A DNA stretch of 64,000 nucleotides from NCBI GenBank assembly GCA_947259505.1, contig CAMYLT010000001.1, positions 124,001 to 188,000 on the forward strand, read 5' to 3'. Shown here one piece after another: positions 26,385-35,888 of the stretch (within the stretch, counting starts at the first letter, position 1; the number at the start of each line of letters is the position of its first letter). Position numbers and translations under genes: made by a program. A model generated the notes under the pieces. It was not told the origin of the DNA and ran no database searches. It saw only the letters and a list, made by a program, of their open reading frames with translations. The DNA is from an uncultured Porticoccus sp. GTDB lineage: Bacteria; Pseudomonadota; Gammaproteobacteria; Pseudomonadales; Porticoccaceae.

Positions 26385-26623
26385 TGCAAGCAATGAACCC
26401 GGATGATGTAAGAACCCTGTTATTGGCGGGGTTGCCTGATTGTGAAGTGACCGTCGACTACGATGGTCACGATTTTAACATCCATGTGGTGGGTGAGGTT
26501 TTTCAGGGGCTGCGTAAAGTACAGCGCCAGCAAAAAGTTTTGGGCGTATTGCACGAGCAGATTACTGGTGGCGCAATTCACGCAGTGAATGTTAATGCCT
26601 CTACGCCCGATGAGCTGAGCTGA
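26384..26623 (+). CDS. ibaG: BolA-family protein IbaG
   Basis: A 79-residue BolA-like protein of the short IbaG (YrbA) type. It probably works with monothiol glutaredoxin in Fe-S handling and acid stress. Seen are LPDCEVTVDYDGHDF and the conserved core FQGLRKVQRQQKVLGVL. The start overlaps the mlaC stop (TAATG); a second ATG is at 26393. murA follows after 70 bp, as in other gammaproteobacteria. Confidence 0.93.
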   Translation: MQAMNPDDVRTLLLAGLPDCEVTVDYDGHDFNIHVVGEVFQGLRKVQRQQKVLGVLHEQITGGAIHAVNVNASTPDELS

Positions 26624-26693
26624 CAGCGGCCTTGCGTTGCTAACCCAGCTTCTTTCGATACTGGCTTGTCTAACCGTTCATCAAGGGTCTTGA

Positions 26694-27959
<1,266 letters not shown>

Positions 27960-27987
27960 GCCCATTATAGAAAATCATGTGAGTGCT

Positions 27988-28614
27988 ATGCAGATTACCA
28001 TTGCCCTGACCAAGGGCCGCATTCTCGAAGAGACTTTGCCGTTACTGGCGCAGGCCGATATCGAGCCCATAGAGGACATCAAGACCAGTCGTAAACTGGT
28101 GTTTGATACCTCCCGAGAGGGTGTGCGATTGCTGGTCTTGAGGGGCTCTGATGTGCCCACCTATGTGCAGTTTGGTGCCGCTGATCTGGGTGTTTCTGGT
28201 AAGGATACCTTGCTGGAGCATGGTGGTGATGGCCTCTATGAGCCGCTGGATTTGGGGATTGCCCGCTGTCGTATGATGACAGCTGCCGTGGCTGGCGTGC
28301 CGCCCGCGCATGGCCGTATTCGGGTTGCGACCAAGTACGTGAACATTGCCCGGCGCTTTTATGCCGAACAGGGTAGGCAGGCTGACATCATTAAACTTTA
28401 CGGTGCCATGGAGTTGGCTCCCATCATGGCGCTAGCTGATGAGATCGTCGATATTGTCGATACCGGAAACACTCTGCGGGCCAATGGCCTGGAGGCTCGT
28501 GAAACCATTGCGGAAATCAGTTCACGACTGATCGTCAATAAAGCTGCGATGAAGGTAAAGCACCGGCAACTGCAGGGAATTATCGACAGCCTGCGCCAGG
28601 CGGTGGCCGGATAA
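27988..28614 (+). CDS. hisG: ATP phosphoribosyltransferase HisG, short form
   Basis: HisG catalyses the first step of histidine synthesis from ATP and PRPP. At 208 residues it is the short form, which lacks the C-terminal regulatory domain and works as a hetero-octamer with HisZ. No hisZ is present in this window; in related bacteria it sits elsewhere. Seen are [24 protein letters not shown], and the PRPP loop [18 protein letters not shown] chose ATG 27988; the frame extends upstream into murA without family match. Confidence 0.96.
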   Translation: MQITIALTKGRILEETLPLLAQADIEPIEDIKTSRKLVFDTSREGVRLLVLRGSDVPTYVQFGAADLGVSGKDTLLEHGGDGLYEPLDLGIARCRMMTAAVAGVPPAHGRIRVATKYVNIARRFYAEQGRQADIIKLYGAMELAPIMALADEIVDIVDTGNTLRANGLEARETIAEISSRLIVNKAAMKVKHRQLQGIIDSLRQAVAG

Positions 28615-28617
28615 GAC

Positions 28618-29928
28618 ATGAGTGAGCCTATCAATATCAAGCGACTGACGGTGACCGACGGAGACTTTGATACCCGTCTGGATCAATTGTTGGCTTGGGA
28701 ATCCGTGTCGGACAGCAACGTCGAGCGCGTTGTCACTGAAGTGCTGGGAGCGATTCGTCAGCGTGGCGATGAAGCTTTGATTGAATATACCAATCGTTTT
28801 GACCGTCGCGAGGTCAAAACGATGTCTGAATTGGAGATGTCCTCGGACGCTCTGGTTCAAGCCCTGGCTGCCATCAGTGATGGTGAGCGTCAGGCATTGG
28901 AGTTGGCAGCGGAGCGTATCCGTTGTTATCACCAGCACCAGTATCAGGAATCCTGGAATTATCGAGAGGCGGACGGCACGTTGCTGGGCCAGCAAATCAC
29001 GCCGCTGGACCGGGTGGGAATCTATGTCCCCGGCGGCAAGGCCAGCTATCCGTCTTCTGTGCTGATGAATGCGCTGCCTGCCAAAGTGGCTGGCGTTGGT
29101 GAAATCATTATGGTTGTGCCAGCGCCGGATGGTGAGTTAAACCCGCTGGTTCTGGCTGCTGCTGCTATTGCCGGTGTAGACAGGGTGTTTACGTTGGGCG
29201 GGGCTCAGGCGGTTGCCGCGCTCGCTTATGGTACAGAGACGGTGCCGCGAGTAGACAAGATCGTTGGCCCCGGCAATATCTATGTGGCGACGGCCAAGCG
29301 TGCGGTGTTCGGTGCCGTCGGATTGGACATGGTGGCGGGACCCTCGGAAATCCTGGTGGTGTGCGACGGTCAGACCGATCCTGACTGGATTGCCATGGAT
29401 CTGTTTTCCCAGGCCGAGCACGATGAGGATGCTCAGGCCATTCTGGTCAGTCCTGACAAAGCATTTCTTGAGCGTGTCTCAGACAGTATCAATCGGCTGC
29501 TACCGACAATGGAGCGCGCGCCCATTATTCGCGCGGCCCTGGAAAAACGCAGTGCGCTGATTTCGGTGGCTGATATGGATGAGGCGGTGATGCTGATCAA
29601 CCGCATTGCCCCCGAGCATCTGGAGTTATCGGTGGCTGATCCGGAAGCACTGTTGCCGCGTGTTCGTCACGCCGGTGCTATTTTCATGGGTCGCTACACG
29701 GCCGAGGCGCTGGGGGACTATTGTGCAGGCCCCAACCACGTGCTGCCCACATCTATGACGGCCCGTTTTTCTTCGCCGTTGGGTGTGTATGACTTCCAGA
29801 AGCGCAGTTCGGTGATCATGTGTTCCGCCGAGGGTGCTTCGGTGCTGGGTAAAACGGCTTCGACCCTGGCGCGCGGAGAGAGCCTCACCGCCCACGCCCG
29901 TTCCGCTGAATACCGCATCCGGGATTGA
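28618..29928 (+). CDS. hisD: Histidinol dehydrogenase HisD
   Basis: HisD carries out the last two oxidations of histidine synthesis using zinc and NAD. The 436 residues contain [20 protein letters not shown] (20), the metal/catalytic segment [18 protein letters not shown] with the general base His, and the C-terminal HARSAEYR. It follows hisG by 3 bp. Confidence 0.98.
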   Translation: MSEPINIKRLTVTDGDFDTRLDQLLAWESVSDSNVERVVTEVLGAIRQRGDEALIEYTNRFDRREVKTMSELEMSSDALVQALAAISDGERQALELAAERIRCYHQHQYQESWNYREADGTLLGQQITPLDRVGIYVPGGKASYPSSVLMNALPAKVAGVGEIIMVVPAPDGELNPLVLAAAAIAGVDRVFTLGGAQAVAALAYGTETVPRVDKIVGPGNIYVATAKRAVFGAVGLDMVAGPSEILVVCDGQTDPDWIAMDLFSQAEHDEDAQAILVSPDKAFLERVSDSINRLLPTMERAPIIRAALEKRSALISVADMDEAVMLINRIAPEHLELSVADPEALLPRVRHAGAIFMGRYTAEALGDYCAGPNHVLPTSMTARFSSPLGVYDFQKRSSVIMCSAEGASVLGKTASTLARGESLTAHARSAEYRIRD

Positions 29929-29937
29929 GGTGGCGAA

Positions 29938-30999
29938 ATGAGCAACCCCTTCTGGAGTGACATTGTTCGCGACCTCGAGCCCTATGTGCCGGGTGAGCAG
30001 CCGAAACTGGCCAATCTGGTCAAATTGAACACCAACGAGAACCCCTATGGCCCCTCGCCAAAAGTGCTGGAGGCGATTGCGGCAGAGTCCGGCGACAGCC
30101 TGCGCCTCTACCCCGACCCCAACGGTTCAGCACTGAAACAGACGATTGCCGAATATTACCGGGTCAGCCCGGATCAGGTTTTTCTCGGCAATGGCTCTGA
30201 TGAGGTGCTGGCACATGTGTTTCAGGGATTGCTAAAACATAGTCACCCCATCTTGTTCCCCGATATCACTTACAGCTTTTACCCCGTTTACTGCGGTCTT
30301 TATCAGGTTCCTTTCGAGCGTGTACCGCTGGCTGAGAACTTCAGCATTCGTGTGGCCGATTACGAACGCGATAATGGCGGTATTATTTTTCCTAATCCCA
30401 ATGCACCTACTGGTATGTTGACGCCTCTCGCTGATATCGAGTGGGTGCTGGAGCATAATCGGCAGTCTGTCGTGGTTGTGGATGAGGCCTATATCGATTT
30501 TGGTGGTGAAACGGCTATCTCGTTGGTGGATCGTTATCCAAACCTGCTTGTTACCCAGACGCTGTCTAAGTCACGCTCCTTGGCTGGGTTGAGAATTGGT
30601 TTGGCCGTGGGCAATGCTGAATTGATTGAGGCGCTAGAGCGGGTTAAAAACAGTTTTAACTCCTACCCTTTGAGTCGCTTGGCCATAGTTGGTGGTGTGG
30701 CGGCTTTTGAAGATGAGGCCTATTTTCAGAAAATTTGTCGGCGGGTGATCGACAGCCGCCAGCAGTTAGTCATCGAGCTGACTGAGCTGGGATTTCAGGT
30801 CTTGCCATCAGCGGCCAACTTTATTTTGGCGCGCCACCCCCAGCAGGTTGCCGGAGAATTGATGCTGCAACTGCGTCAGCGTGGCATTATCGTCAGGTAC
30901 TTTAATCAGCCGCGCATTGAGCAGCATTTGCGTATCTCCATTGGTACCGCGGAGCAAAATGGCCAGCTATTGGCGGCGCTGAAGCAATTGATCGGCTGA
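29938..30999 (+). CDS. hisC: Histidinol-phosphate aminotransferase HisC
   Basis: A PLP-dependent class I/II aminotransferase of 353 residues. It has [12 protein letters not shown] at the N-terminus, [21 protein letters not shown], and the PLP lysine in [14 protein letters not shown]. It completes the hisG-hisD-hisC group after murA, 9 bp from hisD. It meets the AlgW/DegS gene tail to tail with 7 bp between stops. Confidence 0.96.
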   Translation: MSNPFWSDIVRDLEPYVPGEQPKLANLVKLNTNENPYGPSPKVLEAIAAESGDSLRLYPDPNGSALKQTIAEYYRVSPDQVFLGNGSDEVLAHVFQGLLKHSHPILFPDITYSFYPVYCGLYQVPFERVPLAENFSIRVADYERDNGGIIFPNPNAPTGMLTPLADIEWVLEHNRQSVVVVDEAYIDFGGETAISLVDRYPNLLVTQTLSKSRSLAGLRIGLAVGNAELIEALERVKNSFNSYPLSRLAIVGGVAAFEDEAYFQKICRRVIDSRQQLVIELTELGFQVLPSAANFILARHPQQVAGELMLQLRQRGIIVRYFNQPRIEQHLRISIGTAEQNGQLLAALKQLIG

Positions 31000-31006
31000 T
31001 GTTTTC

Positions 31007-32158
31007 CTAGCTGCCAGAGGATGGTCGGGTTCCGGCCACCGCCATAATCGTACTTTTTTCTCCGTTCCGGACAACTTCCAGTTTCACTGAATCTCCCGGA
31101 GACAGGTCGGCAATCAGATTCATGCTGCGTTCGTTATCAATTACCCAGTTATCGTTAATACGGGTGATGATATCGCCCGGCTGCAAGCCGGCCAGGTGCG
31201 CGGGGCTATTCATATAAATATTGGTGATCACCAGTCCGGAGGGCGGATCGAGGTTTAATTGCAGTGCCGCTTCCCGGGTGAGAGGGCGGGCTTCCACGCC
31301 GAGCCAACCACGAATGACGTAGCCAGTTGCGACGATATCCTGTAGCACTTTCATGGCGGTGTTGGCGGGTATGGCAAAGCCGATCCCTACAGAATAGCCA
31401 GTGCGATCCAGAATGGCTGAGTTGATGCCTAGCAGGTTCCCTCTGGCGTCAACCAGAGCGCCGCCTGAATTACCTGGGTTGATGGCGGCGTCGGTCTGTA
31501 TGAAGTTCTCAAAGGTGTTGAGGCCCAGTCCATTCCGGCCTGTGGCGCTGACAATACCTTGTGTGACGGACTGCCCTACGCCGAAAGGGTTGCCAATAGC
31601 GAGTACCACGTCACCCACCCTGGCTCGTGATGGATCGCCGATTTTGGCGGGGGTCAAGCCATCAAGATCGACCTTCAGCACGGCCAAATCAGTATCCGGG
31701 TCGCTGCCTACCACTTTCACCATGGCTTCGCGGCCATCTTGTAGTTGCACGACAATCTCATCAGCGCTTTCCACCACATGGTTGTTGGTAAGGATGTAGC
31801 CCTCTTTGGTGAGTATCACACCAGATCCAAGGGATGATTCCATGCGCTGCTGTTGAGGCAAATTGCTGCTGTTAAAGAAGCGGCGGAAAAAGGGGTCGTC
31901 CAGGAGGGGGTGGCGGGGACGCGCTAGCGTCTTTTGGGTATAGATGTTTACCACCGAGGGCGCTGCGCGCCGAACCGCGGCGGAATACGAGGCGGGGCCT
32001 TCCCAGCTGTCGCTGACATCCGGAGACAAGCCGCCGGTTTCCATGCCGTCATGATGATTTAACGCTTGAGGGAATAGCAGTAGGGCGAGGACGGCCATGA
32101 GTAAGCCGGCAATGGCTGGCCAGCTGATATAGCGTAAAACTCGATATAGGGTGGACAC
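31007..32158 (-). CDS. algW: Inner-membrane serine protease DegS/AlgW type
   Basis: A periplasmic trypsin-like protease that starts the envelope stress cascade by cutting the anti-sigma factor RseA/MucA. The 383 residues have one N-terminal membrane anchor (ISWPAIAGLLMAVLALLLF). The protease domain follows, with His in LTNNHVVE, Asp in DTDLAVLKV and Ser in INPGNSGGALVD, and then a single PDZ domain (about 285-375). One PDZ and an uncleaved anchor separate it from DegP/DegQ. The symbol follows the Pseudomonas homologue in the same position. Confidence 0.93.
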   Translation of the reverse strand: MSTLYRVLRYISWPAIAGLLMAVLALLLFPQALNHHDGMETGGLSPDVSDSWEGPASYSAAVRRAAPSVVNIYTQKTLARPRHPLLDDPFFRRFFNSSNLPQQQRMESSLGSGVILTKEGYILTNNHVVESADEIVVQLQDGREAMVKVVGSDPDTDLAVLKVDLDGLTPAKIGDPSRARVGDVVLAIGNPFGVGQSVTQGIVSATGRNGLGLNTFENFIQTDAAINPGNSGGALVDARGNLLGINSAILDRTGYSVGIGFAIPANTAMKVLQDIVATGYVIRGWLGVEARPLTREAALQLNLDPPSGLVITNIYMNSPAHLAGLQPGDIITRINDNWVIDNERSMNLIADLSPGDSVKLEVVRNGEKSTIMAVAGTRPSSGS

Positions 32159-32257
32159 GCACCGCTCCTCTTTCTCGCAAGTAGGACATTATGTCACAAA
32201 CCAGGCAAGTTCGAGGCAATGGTCAGGGTGGGACAAGGATGCTTTTGGATAGAAGCT

Positions 32258-32281
32258 CGGCACCCGATTGTTTGGGTGCCG
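32258..32281. terminator. Hairpin between zapG and algW
   Basis: CGGCACCC (32258-32265) pairs with GGGTGCCG (32274-32281) over an 8-nt loop, just past the zapG stop. The T-tract is poor, so it may be a weak terminator. Confidence 0.5.
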
Positions 32282-32293
32282 GCGATACCGGAA

Positions 32294-32803
32294 TTAGCTG
32301 ACCTTGAAGGTGGGGTCTTCTTCGTCAGTAATTTCTCTGGCCACGTCATTGGCCACTTTAAGATGGCGGCCATCAAAATGTTTTTCGTCTCTGAGGCCGT
32401 ATTCTTCACTGAGAATGCCACCGGGTACTTTTGGGGCATAGTCCTTGGGTGGCTCAGGTAGTTCGGTGAGTGGTAAGCCGCTCTCTTTTAACCGGCCAAA
32501 GCCCGCATCTACCATTTTTCGGCTGGTCTCCGGGTTCGCTAGACGCATAGCGGAGGACGAAAGATGTTCATGTACATCTCGGTAGCTGTGAGAAAGATCA
32601 TTAAACAACTTGGCGGTCTTGGCAAAGTGCTCGGTTATTTCATGCTGGTAGTCTTTCAGCTGGTCCTGTGCTTCTTTCAGTTTGTTTTCGGTCTCTTTGC
32701 GCTGCTGCTCTTTGGGGTGGAGTGTGCGGCCCAGGAGCAGGCCAATGAAGAGACCTGCGGCCAGGCATAGCAGGCCGGTAAGTAATAGTGTTGTAGTATC
32801 CAA
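32294..32803 (-). CDS. zapG: Cell-division associated membrane protein ZapG (YhcB, DUF1043)
   Basis: A 169-residue inner-membrane protein that links envelope growth and division in E. coli. It has one N-terminal membrane helix (LLTGLLCLAAGLFIGLLLGR), then a long coiled coil (about 28-95) with the family segment FAKTAKLFNDLSHSYRDVHE (20), and a disordered acidic tail. The best start is TTG at 32803, because the membrane helix begins there and GGGGGAT lies 6-7 nt upstream; no ATG or GTG is well placed. It is divergent from zapE. Confidence 0.88.
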   Translation of the reverse strand: MDTTTLLLTGLLCLAAGLFIGLLLGRTLHPKEQQRKETENKLKEAQDQLKDYQHEITEHFAKTAKLFNDLSHSYRDVHEHLSSSAMRLANPETSRKMVDAGFGRLKESGLPLTELPEPPKDYAPKVPGGILSEEYGLRDEKHFDGRHLKVANDVAREITDEEDPTFKVS

Positions 32804-32995
32804 ATGACGATCCCCCGGGTATTTCTTTCGTTTCAAGGAACATAGTCTGAAAGAAGGTGGCGCGCTAGGCAACCGTTTTCGAATTGGTGTGTTTACGGGC
32901 GGTGCAAATGCTTAACACTGGTTGCTAATCGGACTGTGCGCCGCTACAGTTCCCGGCCTGTCTTTCTCCAGCAATTGTTGACAATACATCAGCTT

Positions 32996-34132
32996 ATGAT
33001 TTGGGCCAGTTCCAGCGTTTGCCTGTCACCCCAGCAGCGGTACCAGCAAGACTTGCAGCAGCAAGGGTTTAACTATGACCCTTCTCAGGAAAAGGCTGTC
33101 GGGCTATTGCAAACCCTCTATGAACAGCTCACTGCCCCGGTGCCCCAGGCAAGAGGAGGGATGTTGGCGCGGCTTAAAAACCGTTTTCAGTCCCCGCAAC
33201 CAGTGGTGCCGATAACAGGGCTCTATTTTTGGGGCGGCGTTGGACGGGGTAAAACCTACCTGATGGATAATTTTTACGAGTCGCTGCCATTCCCTGAGAA
33301 AATGCGGGCCCACTTCCACCGTTTTATGCGGCGCGTACATCGGGAGCTAAGACTGCTCAAGGGTGAAAAAAACCCATTGGAGAAAGTAGCAGACAGTATT
33401 GCTGCAGAAGCCAGGGTGATTTGCTTCGATGAATTCTTTGTCTCTGACATTACCGATGCCATGTTGCTGGGGACCCTGTTGGAATTATTGTTCGCCCGAG
33501 GTGTAACGTTGGTGGCCACCTCGAATATCGTCCCCGATCGTCTCTATGAAAATGGTTTGCAGCGCCAACGCTTTCTACCCGCCATTGCACTGTTGAACCG
33601 GCATACCCAAGTGGTGAACGTTGATGGTGGTGTAGATTACCGATTGCGGGCGCTTGAGCAGGCAGAGCTTTACCATGCGCCATTGGGCGCCGAAGCAGAT
33701 AATGCCATGATGTGGGCTTTTGAGAATCTGGCACCGGTGGCGGGCGAGGTGGAGGAGGCTGTGGAGGTGGAGGTGGAAGGGCGTCGAATTTCATGTCGCT
33801 TCGTCTCCGAGGATGTTATCTGGTTCGATTTTGATGTGATTTGTAATATCCCCCGGAGCCAGAACGACTATATTGAGTTGGCTCGTGAATTTCATGCTGT
33901 ACTAGTGGATAATGTGCGGCAGATGGGGCGCAAGAACGACGACCAGGCTCGACGTTTTATCAATATGGTAGATGAGTTCTACGACCGTAACGTAAAACTT
34001 GTTTTGTCAGCCGAGGTGGAGATGCCGGTGCTGTATACTGAGGGCAAGCTCAACTTCGAGTTTGAGCGTACTCGCAGTAGACTTCTGGAGATGCAATCCC
34101 ACGAGTATTTGGCGCGGCCACATCGACCGTAG
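32996..34132 (+). CDS. zapE: Cell division ATPase ZapE (AFG1 family)
   Basis: An AAA-type ATPase of about 378 residues that acts on the Z-ring under stress in E. coli. Seen are Walker A WGGVGRGKTYLMD, HFHRFMRRVHRELR, Walker B VICFDEFFVSDITDAMLLG (19) and VATSNIVPDRLYENGLQR (18). The start is uncertain: ATG 32996 gives the family length (E. coli 375), while GTG 32936 would add 20 residues. Neither has a strong RBS. The pairing with zapG is conserved in gammaproteobacteria. Confidence 0.94.
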   Translation: MIWASSSVCLSPQQRYQQDLQQQGFNYDPSQEKAVGLLQTLYEQLTAPVPQARGGMLARLKNRFQSPQPVVPITGLYFWGGVGRGKTYLMDNFYESLPFPEKMRAHFHRFMRRVHRELRLLKGEKNPLEKVADSIAAEARVICFDEFFVSDITDAMLLGTLLELLFARGVTLVATSNIVPDRLYENGLQRQRFLPAIALLNRHTQVVNVDGGVDYRLRALEQAELYHAPLGAEADNAMMWAFENLAPVAGEVEEAVEVEVEGRRISCRFVSEDVIWFDFDVICNIPRSQNDYIELAREFHAVLVDNVRQMGRKNDDQARRFINMVDEFYDRNVKLVLSAEVEMPVLYTEGKLNFEFERTRSRLLEMQSHEYLARPHRP

Positions 34133-34196
34133 GTCGCCCAATGTCGGTGTAAATTGGACCTGTTTAGCGGCCTGATTTTTCAATTAAAAAATATCC

Positions 34197-34225
34197 TTGA
34201 AAAGGCTATGGGCGATCTGTAAAAT
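34197..34225 (+). promoter_or_regulatory. Sigma-70 promoter of rplM-rpsI
   Basis: TTGAAA (34197-34202), a 17-bp spacer and TAAAAT (34220-34225) give a near-consensus promoter 44 bp before the rplM start, so the leader is about 37 nt. Confidence 0.8.
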
Positions 34226-34268
34226 GCGCCCTCCTTTTGGTAAGGCCAAAAAGTTCAGGCAGGAAAAG

Positions 34269-34697
34269 ATGAAAACATTTATTGCGAAGCCCGAAACTGT
34301 CCAGCGTGATTGGTTTGTTGTAGACGCTGCGGACAAGACACTGGGCCGTTTAGCTGCCGAGGTTGCGTCACGTCTGCGTGGCAAGCATAAGCCCGAATAC
34401 ACTCCCCACGTTGATACCGGGGACTATATTGTTGTGGTCAATGCCAAGCAGGTTCGTGTTACCGGCAACAAGGCTAAAGACAAGATTTACCACCACCACA
34501 CCGGTTATCCGGGTGGTCTGAAGTCCATCAGCTTTGAAAAACTGATTGATAAGGCTCCTGAGCGCACTATCCAGAATGCTATTAAAGGCATGCTGCCTAA
34601 AGGCCCTCTGGGACGTGCCATGTTCAAGAAGCTGAAAGTATACGCTGGCGCTGAGCACCCCCATACTGCTCAACAGCCGCAAGAACTGAATATCTGA
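34269..34697 (+). CDS. rplM: 50S ribosomal protein L13
   Basis: L13 is an early-assembling 50S protein. The 142 residues match the E. coli length and include [20 protein letters not shown] (20), [20 protein letters not shown] (20), and [20 protein letters not shown] (20). The ATG at 34269 has AGGA 4-5 nt upstream; the longer frame to 34197 starts inside the promoter and is rejected. It is transcribed with rpsI. Confidence 0.99.
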   Translation: MKTFIAKPETVQRDWFVVDAADKTLGRLAAEVASRLRGKHKPEYTPHVDTGDYIVVVNAKQVRVTGNKAKDKIYHHHTGYPGGLKSISFEKLIDKAPERTIQNAIKGMLPKGPLGRAMFKKLKVYAGAEHPHTAQQPQELNI

Positions 34698-34710
34698 CGG
34701 ATAGCTAATT

Positions 34711-35103
34711 ATGGCAGACACCCAATACTACGGTACCGGCCGCCGCAAAACCTCTTCGGCACGCGTGTTCCTGAAGGCTGGCGCTGGCAACATAACTGTC
34801 AATGACCGTACTCTAGACCAATACTTCGGTCGTGAAGTGGCGCGAATGATTGTTCGTCAGCCGCTGGAGCTGGTTGATAGTGCAGACAAGTTTGACCTGA
34901 AAATCACTGTCGCCGGTGGCGGTAGCTTTGGTCAGGCGGGTGCAATCCGTCACGGTATCGCCCGTGCCTTGTTGCAGTATGATGAAGGCCTGCGCAGTAA
35001 CCTGCGTAAAGCTGGATTTCTGACCCGTGATGCCCGTGAGGTGGAGCGTAAGAAGGTGGGCTTGCACAAAGCACGTAAGCGTCCTCAGTTCTCCAAGCGT
35101 TAA
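34711..35103 (+). CDS. rpsI: 30S ribosomal protein S9
   Basis: S9 is a 130-residue 30S head protein whose basic C-terminal tail reaches the P-site tRNA. Seen are [36 protein letters not shown] and the tail [18 protein letters not shown]. It follows rplM by 13 bp and ends at a strong terminator. Confidence 0.99.
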   Translation: MADTQYYGTGRRKTSSARVFLKAGAGNITVNDRTLDQYFGREVARMIVRQPLELVDSADKFDLKITVAGGGSFGQAGAIRHGIARALLQYDEGLRSNLRKAGFLTRDAREVERKKVGLHKARKRPQFSKR

Positions 35104-35121
35104 TTCGGTCTATTCGAGTAC

Positions 35122-35152
35122 AAAAAACCCGGTTTTTATGCCGGGTTTTTTT
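35122..35152 (+). terminator. Intrinsic terminator after rpsI
   Basis: AAAAAACCCGG (35122-35132) pairs with CCGGGTTTTTT (35141-35151), loop TTTTTATG, followed by more T residues. Confidence 0.92.
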
Positions 35153-35196
35153 GTTTTTGAAAACAATAAATTACCTACTTTCTGTGGGTGTTTGTC

Positions 35197-35225
35197 TTGT
35201 AAAGAGGGGTGGATTTCTTTACTAT
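35197..35225 (+). promoter_or_regulatory. Candidate promoter of petA-petBC
   Basis: TTGTAA (35197-35202), 17 bp, TACTAT (35220-35225). It lies 61 bp before the petA start in the gap after the rpsI terminator. Confidence 0.6.
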
Positions 35226-35285
35226 TGCACGCCATTTTCCTCACATAAAAAATTTGCCAACCTTTGCTGTTAACGGGAGAGCGTC

Positions 35286-35888
35286 ATGAGTAATGACGGT
35301 GTTAATCAGGGGCGCCGACGCTTCCTGACAGGGGCCACCTGCGTGGTGGGCGCTGCCGGGGTAGTGGGAGCTGCCGTTCCTTTTGTGGGTTCATGGAACC
35401 CTAGTGCCAAGGCGAAAGCCGCTGGTGCGCCGGTCAAGGCGAGTATCGCCAAAATCGAACCCGGTCAGATGGTGACCGTTGAGTGGCGTGGTAAACCCGT
35501 CTATATCGTTCGTCGTACCAAGGAAGTCCTTGATGGACTCGGCGGTCATGATGAGATGTTCCGGGATCCGAGTTCACAGCAATCTAAACAGCCTGCTTAT
35601 GTGGATGGCGTACATCGCGCCATTCCGGGTAAGGAAGAATACCTGGTACTAGTTGGCCTGTGTACTCACCTGGGTTGTGCTCCGATGTTTCGTCCGGATG
35701 TAGGTGCTCAGGATCTGGGTGGTGACAAGTGGTATGGCGGTTTCTTCTGCCCCTGCCATGGCTCCAAGTTTGATTTGGCTGGTCGGGTATTTACAGGTGT
35801 TCCCGCTCCTACCAATCTGGAGGTTCCTCCGTATTCCTACGAGAGTGATAGTGTCATCGTCATCGGTGTAGACCAGGAGGGCGCATAA
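35286..35888 (+). CDS. petA: Rieske iron-sulfur subunit of cytochrome bc1
   Basis: PetA carries electrons from ubiquinol to cytochrome c1. The 200 residues begin with a Tat-like start (RRRFLTGATCVVGAAG) and membrane anchor. The [2Fe-2S] ligands are in CTHLGC (C126, H128) and CPCHGS (C155, H158), with the disulfide partners C131 and C157. The stop overlaps the petBC start by one base (TAATG). Confidence 0.97.
   Translation: MSNDGVNQGRRRFLTGATCVVGAAGVVGAAVPFVGSWNPSAKAKAAGAPVKASIAKIEPGQMVTVEWRGKPVYIVRRTKEVLDGLGGHDEMFRDPSSQQSKQPAYVDGVHRAIPGKEEYLVLVGLCTHLGCAPMFRPDVGAQDLGGDKWYGGFFCPCHGSKFDLAGRVFTGVPAPTNLEVPPYSYESDSVIVIGVDQEGA

Noticed and set aside
32978-33000. TTGACA followed by TATGAT near the zapE start
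   Set aside because: Spacer is only 11 bp, too short for a sigma-70 promoter, and it overlaps the likely coding start.
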